This document shows positions 1-8,846 of a stretch of 33,950 nucleotides of DNA, piece by piece. Under the pieces are notes generated by a model that worked only from the letters and a program-made list of their open reading frames with translations, made no database searches and had not been told where the DNA came from. The position numbers and the translations under genes are program-made. This stretch comes from Gp6-AA40 sp046732795 (GTDB lineage: Bacteria > Acidobacteriota > Vicinamibacteria > Vicinamibacterales > UBA2999): contig JBKPNV010000384.1 of NCBI GenBank assembly GCA_046732795.1, forward strand, positions 1 to 33,950, read 5' to 3'. The stretch's first letter is position 1; every line of letters begins with the position of its first letter.

Positions 1-739
1 TACCCCAATCCAGGTTTCGTGCGTCGCTGTCGCTCAGGATATTGGTGCGCCAGATCACCTTCCCGCTGGCATCGTCGAGTACGCGCAACTCACCGGTGGC
101 GCCGAGCGCATAGACGCGCCCGTCAGCCCACGTCGGCGTCGCCCGCGGCCCATCGCCGCCCATCGCCTCGCGGAACTCGGCATCCCACGCATTGGCCCAC
201 AGCTCGCGACCTGTCGGGACGTCGTACGCAGCGACGACCTCCTGGGATCCGCGCTGCTCGATGGTGAACGCGCGCCCGCGTGCGACGACGAACGAGGCGT
301 ATCCGCCACCGATCGGCTGCTTCCAAAGCGGTTTCAGGCCCGCGGCGGGCCACTCGGTCAGGACTGGTACTTCCTCGTACTTGCCATCGCGCCTGGGACC
401 GCGGAAGTCGGTCCAGTACGGAGCGGGACCGGCAGTGGACACGGTTGCTGGTTTCGCGATGGGTGCCGGAACCGGCGTTTCCGGCGACGCGATCGAGACC
501 GCGGCGGGTGTGGGCTCAGCCACTGCCGGCGCCGGCGCAGGCTCGGCTGCGGCGCGTTGGGCTTCGCGATGACGCTCGATTCGCTCCGCCTGCACGTGAC
601 TCGATGGGACGAAGCGTGGATACGGCGTTCCGGCCCCGTCCATGACGAAGCGAAGACCGAAGAACTGGTGCAGCGCCGCTACGACGAGCACCAGCGCGAC
701 GAGCAGTCCGCCTATGGCCTTCAGAATCGTGTGAACCAT
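1..739 (-). CDS. PQQ-like beta-propeller protein, membrane-anchored (3' end cut by window edge)
   Basis: The frame is open from ATG at 739 to the left edge, giving about 245 residues with no stop, so the C-terminus lies outside the window. Residues about 4-21 form a hydrophobic anchor or signal. An Ala/Pro-rich linker follows (about 45-85), then a W-T-D-F-R-G-P-x-R-D-G motif that opens a PQQ-like (BamB/quinoprotein type) propeller, with a repeat reading AYDVPTGRELW. The same W-x-x-W/F-R-G-P opening occurs in the next gene, so the two are probably paralogs. A purine-rich AGGTGAG lies directly before the start. It is the last gene of a minus-strand series, with a 110-bp gap behind the previous gene. 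Family knowledge suggests a periplasmic propeller, either a scaffold or a quinoprotein. The substrate is unknown, and whether PQQ is bound cannot be judged from this fragment. Confidence 0.85.
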   Translation of the reverse strand, partial: MVHTILKAIGGLLVALVLVVAALHQFFGLRFVMDGAGTPYPRFVPSSHVQAERIERHREAQRAAAEPAPAPAVAEPTPAAVSIASPETPVPAPIAKPATVSTAGPAPYWTDFRGPRRDGKYEEVPVLTEWPAAGLKPLWKQPIGGGYASFVVARGRAFTIEQRGSQEVVAAYDVPTGRELWANAWDAEFREAMGGDGPRATPTWADGRVYALGATGELRVLDDASGKVIWRTNILSDSDARNLDWG

Positions 740-849
740 CTCACCTCATCTCCAGCGTGCGGTGCGAAAGAACGCGGTCGGATTGGACCTTCGAACCCCG
801 CACCGTCGTCCCTTCTTCGCACCGCAGGTCTCCCTTTGAAAGACCAGCC

Positions 850-2139
850 CTACTGGGTACTTCTTGCCGCCGCTTGTCTTCGACCGATCGCGTAGATGAA
901 CGAGGCCGTCCGGACAAAGATCTGGCCATCGGAGATCGCCGGTGAACTCAGCGTGTAGTCCTGGAGATCGTTTTCAGACAGCAGCTCGAACTTCGGGCCC
1001 GAGCGGATCACGGTCGTCACGCCATCTTCGTCCGTGATGTAGATCTTGCCGTCCGCCAGCACTGCCGATCCGCTGTACGTCGCGTTGCGAAGACGTTGCG
1101 GACCGTAGACGACCTTCCCCGTTCTGGCATCGAGGCAGTAGAGGATCCCGCGATCGTTGATCGAGTACAGATAGGTGCCGTCGGTGACCGGCGTCGGCAC
1201 ATCCGGACCGTTGTTGAACGACCACAGCACATGAGACTTGCTGACATCGCCGCGGCCGCCCGGCTTGAGCGCCAGCAGCGGCCGCTCTCTCGACGGCGCA
1301 AACAGCAGATCGCCATGGACGACCGGCGAGGCCACGATGCGGTAGCTGCCGTCGTTGTGCGGATTGAGTCCATCAGCGCGCCACAGCTCCTGGCCGGTTG
1401 CCGGATCGTGGCCCGTCACGACGTCGCCGCCCGTGATCACGATCTCGGTCGAATCGCCAAGCTTCAGAAGTGCCGGCGTCGTGTACGCGTCCGGCGATTC
1501 AAATCGGGCACGCGTCATCCGCAGTACACGCCAGACTGTCTTGCCAGTCGCTTTGTCGATGCGCAGCAGATAGGAGGGATCGTCGGTGTGCATGCCGTGA
1601 AGAACCTGCACGTATAACGAATCCCCGAACAGCAGCGGCGAGGAGGCATATCCCCACTGCAGCCCGAAGCGCCCGTAATCCGCCTGGATGTCGCGACCCC
1701 ACAGCTCCTTGCCGCCGAAATCAAACGCCTTGAGCACTCCGGTGCCGGTCATGACCCAGACGGATCGGCCGTCGGTCACCGGCGATGGAGACGACATCTG
1801 CTGCTTCATCATGCGGCGATTGCCGCCGCCGAGTGGGCGCTTCCAGCGGACGGCGCCGCTGGTCCGATCCACTGCCCACAGTGACAGATTGGATCCCTCG
1901 CCGACGCTCAGGAACACGTAGTCGCCCCACACGATCGGCGTCGAGCCGGAGCGCTCAGGCAAGGCAAGCTTCCACGTCACGTTCTCGGTCTTCGACCAAC
2001 GGACCGGAAGATTCTTCTCTGAGCTGGTGCCGTTCAGCATTGGCCCACGCCACTGCGGCCAGTCTTCCGCTGTAAGAGGTGGAATGAATAACGTGAACAG
2101 TACGAAAACCGACGCGAGCGATACCAGCGATTGTCTCAT
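850..2139 (-). CDS. Secreted PQQ-like beta-propeller repeat protein
   Basis: This 429-residue protein starts with a clear Sec signal peptide (residues about 1-24, ending at T-A-E). The mature part opens with W-P-Q-W-R-G-P, the usual start of PQQ-like propellers. Blade repeats of the type A-x-D-x-x-T/S-G-x-x-x-W recur (for example AVDRTSGAVRW and GHDPATGQELW), which fits a single 7-8 blade propeller of the BamB/quinoprotein superfamily. It is probably periplasmic. The ATG at 2139 lies 5 bp after the stop of the large permease gene, so co-transcription is likely. Family members range from alcohol dehydrogenases to pure scaffolds. No c-type heme motif is present and no dehydrogenase active site was recognised, so a specific enzyme activity is not assigned. 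Confidence 0.9.
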   Translation of the reverse strand: MRQSLVSLASVFVLFTLFIPPLTAEDWPQWRGPMLNGTSSEKNLPVRWSKTENVTWKLALPERSGSTPIVWGDYVFLSVGEGSNLSLWAVDRTSGAVRWKRPLGGGNRRMMKQQMSSPSPVTDGRSVWVMTGTGVLKAFDFGGKELWGRDIQADYGRFGLQWGYASSPLLFGDSLYVQVLHGMHTDDPSYLLRIDKATGKTVWRVLRMTRARFESPDAYTTPALLKLGDSTEIVITGGDVVTGHDPATGQELWRADGLNPHNDGSYRIVASPVVHGDLLFAPSRERPLLALKPGGRGDVSKSHVLWSFNNGPDVPTPVTDGTYLYSINDRGILYCLDARTGKVVYGPQRLRNATYSGSAVLADGKIYITDEDGVTTVIRSGPKFELLSENDLQDYTLSSPAISDGQIFVRTASFIYAIGRRQAAARSTQ

Positions 2140-2144
2140 CCGGG

Positions 2145-5100
2145 TTACTCCGATCGGAGAGATGCCAGCAGCGGCATGCGCGTCGCTGCCCGCATGGCGA
2201 GTACCGAGGATAACAGACCGGTTACGAGCACGGCGATCATCAGGACTGCGCTGCCGCTGGTGAAAGGAAGCCTGCTGCCGCGCTCGGCGACGGCCGGTGC
2301 GATTGCCAGCGCCGCCGACAGCGCACCCGACGCCAGTCCCGCAACCAACAGCAGCACGTTCTCAGCCACGACCATCGTCATCACGTGCGCGCGTCGAAAA
2401 CCGATAGCGCCGAGGAGAGCCAGCTCCCGTTTCCGCTCGAGCACGTTTCGCAGCAGCACTGTCGCGAGCCCGAACGTGCCGAGCAGGAGCCCGAGTCCGC
2501 CGAGCGTCTGGAACGTCGACAGGTAGGTGTTCTCGACGCGATGGAACTGCGCCAGTCGCTCGGCCGCGCCTGTCACGCGTGCGCCGAGGTCGGCCATCCC
2601 CTCCTCGATCGTCGCTGCGAGCTTCGCTGCGGTCGCGTGTCCGGCACTCACGAGCAACACCTGGTATCCCTGTTGATCGGGGAACAGTTTCGCGAACGGC
2701 TGCTCCGCCATGAGCAGCTCGCCCTGAAAGATGCTGTCGCTCAGAGCGGCGACCAGGCGCAGACGAATCTCTCGATCGCCGCGTGGCAACACGATGTCCT
2801 CGCCAAGCTTCTTGTGCAGGACGTAGGTCATCGAGTTGGCGTCGGCGATGACCGGGACTGCCCCGTCGGGTTCGACTCGTTCGAGCAGCAGCCAGGGGTT
2901 GGCTCGCTCCTCGTCGGTTGCCGCCAGGCTGCTTTGAAAGGTGAACCTCCGTTCGCGAACGAAGCTCTGACTGGCCGCAAGAATTCGCGGGTGGCGCGGC
3001 TCGTACAAATTCAGACAGCTCGCATCGTCTCCCGGCAACAGGCGGAGTGGTTCGAATGCCACCGACTGATCGAGGCCGAACACATTGAGAGCTTCGCGCC
3101 CTTCGCGAGTGTTCAGGTCACGCACCACGGGCAATAGCGTCTCGACAATCAGGTCGTAGCCGCCCACACCTGAGCGCAAACCCGTGTCAGCGAGGCGGTC
3201 GCCTCGCCGAAATGCCTCGACCGAAATGAGAATGAATGTCGCGGAGGCGATCACGGCAATCGAGAGCACGCTGCGAGCCGGGCGATAGGTCGCCGTCCGC
3301 ATCCCGAGCTTCGAGATCGAGACCCATCCATGGCCAATGATGCCGCTTCGTGCGCGACGTCGAAGCAGCCATGTTGCTCCGCACAGCGAGGCGAGGAGCA
3401 GCAATGCTCCGGCGCCGAAGAACGCGCCAACCCGGTCGACAGCGCCGGTCGCAGCACCTGCCAGCAAGAGCAGCGCAAGCAACGTCAGGATTGCCGTCGC
3501 GATTGGCCACCTCCACGCGCGAACGGTTCTTGGGAGTTGAGCGCTGGACAGATGCGAGTTGACTATCCCGGAGCTGTCGAGTGTCCCCATGAGCAGGCTG
3601 CGCTCGGAGATGCGGCTCAATGCGCGCAGCGTCCACCAGATGCACGCAACCGCGACGAGCACCCCGCCGATGGCGCCACCGACGAGCGACGCCGGCGACA
3701 CGTGCAGCGCGAGCGCCGTCGTGCCAACAGCATCGACCCACCACGACCGAAGCCCGAACATCATCAGCCACGCGTATCCGAGTGCGCCAGCAATACCGAG
3801 GGCAGTGCCAATGACAGCAAGCAGCACGCCCTCCTGCAGGAACAACCGTCTTACGACTCGGGGTCCGAAACCGACGGCTCGCAGCAGACCGACCTCGCGC
3901 ACGCGCTGCTCGATGCCGAGCTTGAAGAACAGCACGACCAGCAACAGCGCGGAGACAACGATGAAGAAGCTGAAGTAGACGAAGTATTCGCCAAAATCGG
4001 TGGCGCCACGCGACGCCTCGAGGCCCTGGGCGCGCACGTCCAGTACGGTCAGGCCGAGCGCCAGCGGGTCAGCAGCCGCGCGCAGGCGCTGCACGTACGC
4101 GTCGCGCGCCTCGGCGAGCGACTGCCCCTCCTTCGGTCTGACGCGAATCGACGTCATCGCCCCATAGCGTGTCTGCCAGAGCTGCTGCCCTGTCTCGAGC
4201 GGCACGAACGCTTTCGGCGTCGTTCGGTACTTCTCCCAGTACGCCTCATCGACCTTCCGAATGCGACGAAGGTCGACCGGGAACGGCGGATTCCAATCGT
4301 CCAGCGTCGGCGAATCGGTAATGCCCGGATATGTCGGCGCCATCTTCCGGTCGCCACGATCGATTGGCACGACACCAGCCACGTCGAGCGTTGTTGATTT
4401 CGTCACCAGGCGCCCGGGCTCTTCCCAGGCGTAGTACTCCATCGTGACCTCGTCGCCCGTACGAGCCTGCAGCTCTGTGGCCGCCCACTCGTTCAGGACA
4501 ATCGACGGCTTCGAATCAGTTGGAAGCGATTGGGATGCGCGCGCGGGCGCCGTCGGCTGGATGGTATGGAGGTCGAGAGCGGTGACGAGAGAATACGGGA
4601 CTTCCCTCTGGCCGATGCGGATACTGTTGGCCAGATACGTAAAGAGCGCGCCCGCCTGCATCCCGGTTCCCTCGAGTGCGCCCATCGCTGCTTTCGCATG
4701 CGCATCGTCGAGGAGGCCGGCCGAGGACCCGATCACGAGCACACCCGGTGAGTCGGCCGTTTCCACCAGATAGCCCAGGTCGTCGAGTTGCGCGTCACGC
4801 CTGATCAGCGCGCGCAACGCGGCAGGCGCATCGGCAGGCGGACTCAGCCCGCTCGCCACGAGCAGCGTGTTGACGCGGCCGGGAATCTCCAGGTCCTGCT
4901 GCAGCCGGCCGAGCGGTACGAACACGGCGGACACGTCACCCTGTTGCGCTTCGAGCGAGAACTCGCCCAGCGAATCGGCTGACAGCACATTCGTCACGGT
5001 CAGGCGCAGCGAACGTCCGAGATTGTCGCGTTGTCCATGGAGCGACTCGAGGGGGATCTCCGTCGGCCGCTGCACCCGCACAAGGACCGAGTCCGCGGTC

Positions 5101-5609
5101 GATGCGCCGATCTGCCTCGCGAGCGCTGGACTGAGGAACGCCTCGCGGTCGTTTGGACCGCTGACGCCGCCCACGTCATGGAAACGCCAGAATCGATCGT
5201 CCACGCCGTAGACGCGCGCCTGCGCCACGCGACGTCCTTCGTTCTGCGCTGTGACGGTCCCCTGCATCATGAGAAGAGGCGTCGAGGCGGAAAAGCCCGA
5301 GGTGAACTCGGGGTGCGACGCGAGATCCTGCGCCAGCTGTTCGCGGAAGAGAGTGGTCGAGACGACGACCTGGTCCGTTTTGCCTAGTCGACCCAGCAAT
5401 AGATCGCGAAGACTGCCGCGTACAGAGTCGCCGACCAGCAGCGCTCCGGCCAGCACAGCGACGGCTGTGGCCACACCAAGCACGACGGCTACATTCGTGC
5501 GCCAGTAGTAGGTCAGGCTGCGAAGGACAATCTGTCGTGCGTGCACGCCTTCTGACGCTACCGCGCGGAAGCACTCCAGGTCAAAGGTCGACTTTTGAGC
5601 CTGGTTCAT
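2145..5609 (-). CDS. Large FtsX-family ABC transporter permease
   Basis: A 1154-residue membrane protein. A first transmembrane helix at about 39-60 is followed by a large extracytoplasmic domain (about 60-535). A first FtsX-type core with several helices lies at about 540-660 and includes the V-R-E-V-G-L-L-R-A-V-G-F coupling motif. A central helix pair is at about 693-750, a second N-terminal-type helix at about 773-800, then a second periplasmic domain. A second FtsX core at about 1030-1150 carries K-R-E-L-A-L-L-G-A-I-G-F. This is the duplicated architecture of LolC/MacB-like and bacitracin-type permeases fused in one chain. Such proteins usually work mechanically with a LolD/MacB-type ATPase. 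The candidate ATPase is encoded at 10570-11241, five genes upstream. The start overlaps the VWA gene stop by 4 nt (ATGA), which implies translational coupling. The cargo is unknown. Confidence 0.9.
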   Translation of the reverse strand: MNQAQKSTFDLECFRAVASEGVHARQIVLRSLTYYWRTNVAVVLGVATAVAVLAGALLVGDSVRGSLRDLLLGRLGKTDQVVVSTTLFREQLAQDLASHPEFTSGFSASTPLLMMQGTVTAQNEGRRVAQARVYGVDDRFWRFHDVGGVSGPNDREAFLSPALARQIGASTADSVLVRVQRPTEIPLESLHGQRDNLGRSLRLTVTNVLSADSLGEFSLEAQQGDVSAVFVPLGRLQQDLEIPGRVNTLLVASGLSPPADAPAALRALIRRDAQLDDLGYLVETADSPGVLVIGSSAGLLDDAHAKAAMGALEGTGMQAGALFTYLANSIRIGQREVPYSLVTALDLHTIQPTAPARASQSLPTDSKPSIVLNEWAATELQARTGDEVTMEYYAWEEPGRLVTKSTTLDVAGVVPIDRGDRKMAPTYPGITDSPTLDDWNPPFPVDLRRIRKVDEAYWEKYRTTPKAFVPLETGQQLWQTRYGAMTSIRVRPKEGQSLAEARDAYVQRLRAAADPLALGLTVLDVRAQGLEASRGATDFGEYFVYFSFFIVVSALLLVVLFFKLGIEQRVREVGLLRAVGFGPRVVRRLFLQEGVLLAVIGTALGIAGALGYAWLMMFGLRSWWVDAVGTTALALHVSPASLVGGAIGGVLVAVACIWWTLRALSRISERSLLMGTLDSSGIVNSHLSSAQLPRTVRAWRWPIATAILTLLALLLLAGAATGAVDRVGAFFGAGALLLLASLCGATWLLRRRARSGIIGHGWVSISKLGMRTATYRPARSVLSIAVIASATFILISVEAFRRGDRLADTGLRSGVGGYDLIVETLLPVVRDLNTREGREALNVFGLDQSVAFEPLRLLPGDDASCLNLYEPRHPRILAASQSFVRERRFTFQSSLAATDEERANPWLLLERVEPDGAVPVIADANSMTYVLHKKLGEDIVLPRGDREIRLRLVAALSDSIFQGELLMAEQPFAKLFPDQQGYQVLLVSAGHATAAKLAATIEEGMADLGARVTGAAERLAQFHRVENTYLSTFQTLGGLGLLLGTFGLATVLLRNVLERKRELALLGAIGFRRAHVMTMVVAENVLLLVAGLASGALSAALAIAPAVAERGSRLPFTSGSAVLMIAVLVTGLLSSVLAMRAATRMPLLASLRSE

Positions 5610-6457
5610 CCCCCGGCCTGGTAGCCGGCCCGGGCGCGCACAATCCCTCGACGCCCTTTGACCCGAACCTCGAGGCGATGCCAGCCCGTCGTCGATACGC
5701 CGCGCGGCTGGAAACTCAGAAGGTAACGCTGGCGAAACTCGGTGAGGATCCGAAGAAAGGTCTGCGAAAGATCCTTCGTCGACTCAATTTCGAATAGCGA
5801 CCCTCCGGTTACTTCGCCAAGGTCCTTCAGGAAGGTGGGACTGAGGCGGCCGCGCATCGCGACGCCATAAACGACGACATCCGATCGCCGCGCCGACTGA
5901 ACGACCAGTTTCGGTGATAGGAAGCTTGCGGTGTCGATTCCATCACTGAACACGATCAGGAGACTGCGCCCGACGTCGGAGCCGGCAAGTGCGATGGCCG
6001 CCGACGCGCCATCCACGATGGAGGTGAGCCCAGAAGGAACGACGTCAGCAAGCGTCTCCTGAACGCGAGCGATGTCGGACGTCAACTCCTGGCGCAGGCG
6101 CACAGCGTGGCTGAAGGTCAGCAACGCGGCCCGATCGTCCTTCTGGAGCCCTCGAAGCAGTGAGGTGCCGGCACTCTGGAGATGTTCGAGCCGTTCGCCG
6201 TTCACGCTCTCACTGACATCGAGGCCGAGGACGACATTCAGCGGCACCCGATCGAGTTGGACGAGATCGATTTCCTGCAGCACGCCCTCGTCTCTCACGT
6301 CGAAGTCATCCGGGCGAAGTCCGGTCACGGCCTTGCCGCGATCGGTGACGAGCACATCCACGCGAACGGCTTCGACCCGTGACGAGAACGTCGGCTGCTG
6401 CGGACCCGCCGTGAGCCCGGTTCCGAGCAACAGCGCAAGTCCAAGAGGCACCTTCAT
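5606..6457 (-). CDS. VWA-domain protein of acidobacterial type
   Basis: Starting at ATG 6457 gives 283 residues with a signal peptide (about 1-20). The upstream extension of the open frame reads through the previous gene and is rejected. An N-terminal region with V-R-V-D-V-L-V-T-D and F-x-V-x-D-E-G is typical of the VWFA-related secreted proteins common in Acidobacteriota. The von Willebrand A domain has a complete metal-ion-dependent adhesion site: D80-x-S82-x-S84, a Thr in S-G-L-T-S, and an Asp in V-F-S-D-G-I-D. It is therefore probably a periplasmic or surface protein that binds a protein partner through a divalent metal. It overlaps both neighbours by 4 nt (ATGA at each junction), so it is made with the TPR protein and the large permease. 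Any link to a chaperone or assembly complex is inference. Confidence 0.9.
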   Translation of the reverse strand: MKVPLGLALLLGTGLTAGPQQPTFSSRVEAVRVDVLVTDRGKAVTGLRPDDFDVRDEGVLQEIDLVQLDRVPLNVVLGLDVSESVNGERLEHLQSAGTSLLRGLQKDDRAALLTFSHAVRLRQELTSDIARVQETLADVVPSGLTSIVDGASAAIALAGSDVGRSLLIVFSDGIDTASFLSPKLVVQSARRSDVVVYGVAMRGRLSPTFLKDLGEVTGGSLFEIESTKDLSQTFLRILTEFRQRYLLSFQPRGVSTTGWHRLEVRVKGRRGIVRARAGYQAGG

Positions 6458-7806
6458 TGACGCGCCCGCTCTGCCGTCACCGCCACACGCAGCGCAGTCC
6501 ACACGCCCTCGAGGTCGCGGGTTTGCGACGTGTAATAGCGCCACCACGGATCGTCCGCCGTGACTGGCTGATCCCGGCTGAGCACTTCCTCGATGGCAGC
6601 CAGCGCTCCAGACCGATCGCCTGCACGGGCGGCCATGGAACTGAGCGCCAGCTGCGGTGACTGCGCGAGCGCGAACAGCTCGCCCGCACGTCGGTATGCG
6701 GTTCGTGCCTCTTCACCCAGACCAAGAGCGTCTGCCGCGTCGCCGAGAAACAGGTTGCCGTAATACAGCAGCAGTCGATTCTTCGTCGCCGCGGTCGCGC
6801 GTCGCAATTCGATAATCGCGTCCTGGTGCCGTCCCCTCCGGTTGAGCACGCGACCCAGGCGGATGCGCGCCTCGGCGCGATTCGGGTCGCGCTCGAGCGA
6901 TTCCCGGTAGAACTTCTCTGCCCGGCGCAGTTCCTCGCCCTCGTCGCCGTACAGATTGAACAGGGCGCGCGACAGCGTTGTCGACGCCAGTACGCTCTGA
7001 ATCTGTGGTCCGCTGAACATCTCGCGGGCGCATCCGGCCAGGAACAGAATCTCCGGATCTTGCGGAAAAAGTTGCACCGACCGATCGACGTGCCATGCGT
7101 CGACCTGTTCGACGGATTGCATGTAGACGTTGGAAGCCAGGTACCAGAGGCGAACCGTCTCGTCCGCGCCGGGGTCACTCCCGAGCTTTCGCGAGTCTTT
7201 CGGCTTGACCTTGTCGAGGAGCCGCCTGCCCATCTCCCACTGCACGCCGGCATCGTCGACGCCGGTCTGCTGGCCGTCGGCCAGGAACAGCATGACGGAA
7301 TCGGAGCGCGGTGGCCGTGCCGGATCCGGCGCAGGCGAGGCAGGTCCAAGCACGGCGATCTCCGCATGAAGCATGGCGCCTCGCTTGAGAATGCGGTTTT
7401 CTCCACCGGCGGTCACGACGTGCTGGGCGAGCAGCTTGAGACGAGTAATCTCGTTACGCCCATATGGAATCACTCGCGACGGCCGCCTGTTCGACGGGAG
7501 GCGGAAAATACCGCTCAAAGGCTCGGGCTCGATCGGCGTATAAAAAATCACGACGTCTGGTTCGCGAACGAGGCTGACGATCGAGCTGACGTCCTGCCAC
7601 ACAAGCCACAGTGTGTTGCGATCCCACGAGGCCACACGCATCAGCGGATCGTCGGCAGTGCCGAACTCGTGCTGCTCGACAGCCTCGAGCCATTGCTGAA
7701 GACGGTCGAGCCGGTCCAGCTTCCGGCTGATGACGGACTCCTGCGCGTCGATCGCCAACCCGTTCCAGATCAAAACGAGGGCGAGCGTCGTGCGCAGTGT
7801 GACCAT
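6454..7806 (-). CDS. Secreted tetratricopeptide-repeat protein
   Basis: The 450-residue product has a signal peptide (residues about 1-21, cleavage after a D-A-Q region). A hydrophilic central region follows. The C-terminal half contains TPR-like helices, including A-x-K-F-Y-R-E-S-L-E-R-D-P-N-R-A-E-A-R and a following R-L-G-R-V-L-N-R-R-G-R segment, then A-R-T-A-Y-R-R-A-G. The TPR region spans roughly residues 290-420. No catalytic motif is visible. Its stop overlaps the VWA start by 4 nt, and the ATG at 7806 lies 11 bp after the amidohydrolase stop. TPR and VWA proteins encoded together are often partners in envelope complexes. That partnership is inference here. Confidence 0.85.
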   Translation of the reverse strand: MVTLRTTLALVLIWNGLAIDAQESVISRKLDRLDRLQQWLEAVEQHEFGTADDPLMRVASWDRNTLWLVWQDVSSIVSLVREPDVVIFYTPIEPEPLSGIFRLPSNRRPSRVIPYGRNEITRLKLLAQHVVTAGGENRILKRGAMLHAEIAVLGPASPAPDPARPPRSDSVMLFLADGQQTGVDDAGVQWEMGRRLLDKVKPKDSRKLGSDPGADETVRLWYLASNVYMQSVEQVDAWHVDRSVQLFPQDPEILFLAGCAREMFSGPQIQSVLASTTLSRALFNLYGDEGEELRRAEKFYRESLERDPNRAEARIRLGRVLNRRGRHQDAIIELRRATAATKNRLLLYYGNLFLGDAADALGLGEEARTAYRRAGELFALAQSPQLALSSMAARAGDRSGALAAIEEVLSRDQPVTADDPWWRYYTSQTRDLEGVWTALRVAVTAERARQ

Positions 7807-7817
7807 GGCTCTCCCCG

Positions 7818-8828
7818 CTAATGGAGTTTCAACAGACGGGCGGCATTCCGCCAGTAAATCTGCTCTCGTTCCGCGTCGGTAATCGGAAGACGATCGATGA
7901 CCTTGATGGTTTCGCGAATGTACTGACGGCCGCCCTCCGGGTCAAATGGCGCATCCGAGGCGAAAAGCACATTGTCCACGCCGAAAAAGCGCAGACCGCA
8001 GACGGCCGGATCGTACGCGCCAAAGGTCGCCGTGTCGGCGTAGAACATCTTGAAGTAGTCGAGCGGCCGCTTTTTCAGTTCCTTGAGCAGCTTGGTGTAG
8101 TCCCGGTCGGAGGTGCGCGTGCCGAGCTGATCCCACCCCGGCCCCACGCGCCCCTCGAAGTACGGAATCATGCCGCCCATGTGGTGCGTGATGATCTTCA
8201 GGTTCGGGTAGCGGTCGAAGATGCCCGAGAAGACCAGCCGCGACATCGCGACGCTGGATTCGTAGGGCCAGCCCAGCGTCCACCAGATCTCGTACAGCGA
8301 TCGCTCCTCGGTGGGATAGTCGGCGATGTCGGCGCTGCGATATGGATGCAGCCAGATCGGGAAATCGCGACCGGCCATCGCGGCGAAGATCGGCTGGAAC
8401 TCCGGCAAGTCGAGGGGCCTGCCCTGCACATTCGAGCAAATCTGAATTCCGCGCGCGTTGAGGGCGTCCATCGCACGCTCGAGCTCGCGCATCGTCGCAT
8501 CGACGTCGTTCATCGGCAGCCAGGCGATGAACCCGGGGAATCGCTCTGGATACCTGTTCACCAGCTCCGCCATCCCGTCGTTGGCGCGTTGAGCGAGGTC
8601 GACAGCCTCGCCTGGACTGGCGAACGCATCGACAGGCGGCGTTGCGATCGAGAGGATCTGCTGATAGCCCGGATGAAGGTCCATGATCTCGAAGCGCACA
8701 TCGAGATTGGCCAGCATCGGTACGCCGCGCACGCGCTTGCCCACATCTTTCATAGTGGAGGCCAGCTCCATCATTCTTTCGACATAACGGGTAGGGAAGA
8801 TGTGGGTGAAGACGTCTATCTTTCGCAT
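7818..8828 (-). CDS. Amidohydrolase-2 family protein (ACMSD/decarboxylase-like)
   Basis: A 336-residue TIM-barrel metal hydrolase of the amidohydrolase-2 group, which includes aminocarboxymuconate-semialdehyde decarboxylase and aromatic-acid decarboxylases. Visible ligands are H9 in D-V-F-T-H, H161 in I-W-L-H-P, the H215-H216 pair in T-H-H-M-G-G, and D292 in F-A-S-D-A-P-F-D. The first position of the usual H-x-H pair is Phe7, so the metal site is altered. Full length and well-kept barrel motifs argue against a pseudogene. It has no signal peptide and is expected in the cytoplasm. It lies 18 bp downstream of the MFS-rhodanese gene and 11 bp before the TPR gene on the same strand. Decarboxylation or hydrolysis of a small organic acid is plausible; the substrate is unknown. 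Confidence 0.88.
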   Translation of the reverse strand: MRKIDVFTHIFPTRYVERMMELASTMKDVGKRVRGVPMLANLDVRFEIMDLHPGYQQILSIATPPVDAFASPGEAVDLAQRANDGMAELVNRYPERFPGFIAWLPMNDVDATMRELERAMDALNARGIQICSNVQGRPLDLPEFQPIFAAMAGRDFPIWLHPYRSADIADYPTEERSLYEIWWTLGWPYESSVAMSRLVFSGIFDRYPNLKIITHHMGGMIPYFEGRVGPGWDQLGTRTSDRDYTKLLKELKKRPLDYFKMFYADTATFGAYDPAVCGLRFFGVDNVLFASDAPFDPEGGRQYIRETIKVIDRLPITDAEREQIYWRNAARLLKLH

Positions 8829-8846
8829 TCGTGCTCCTCGTGAGAC

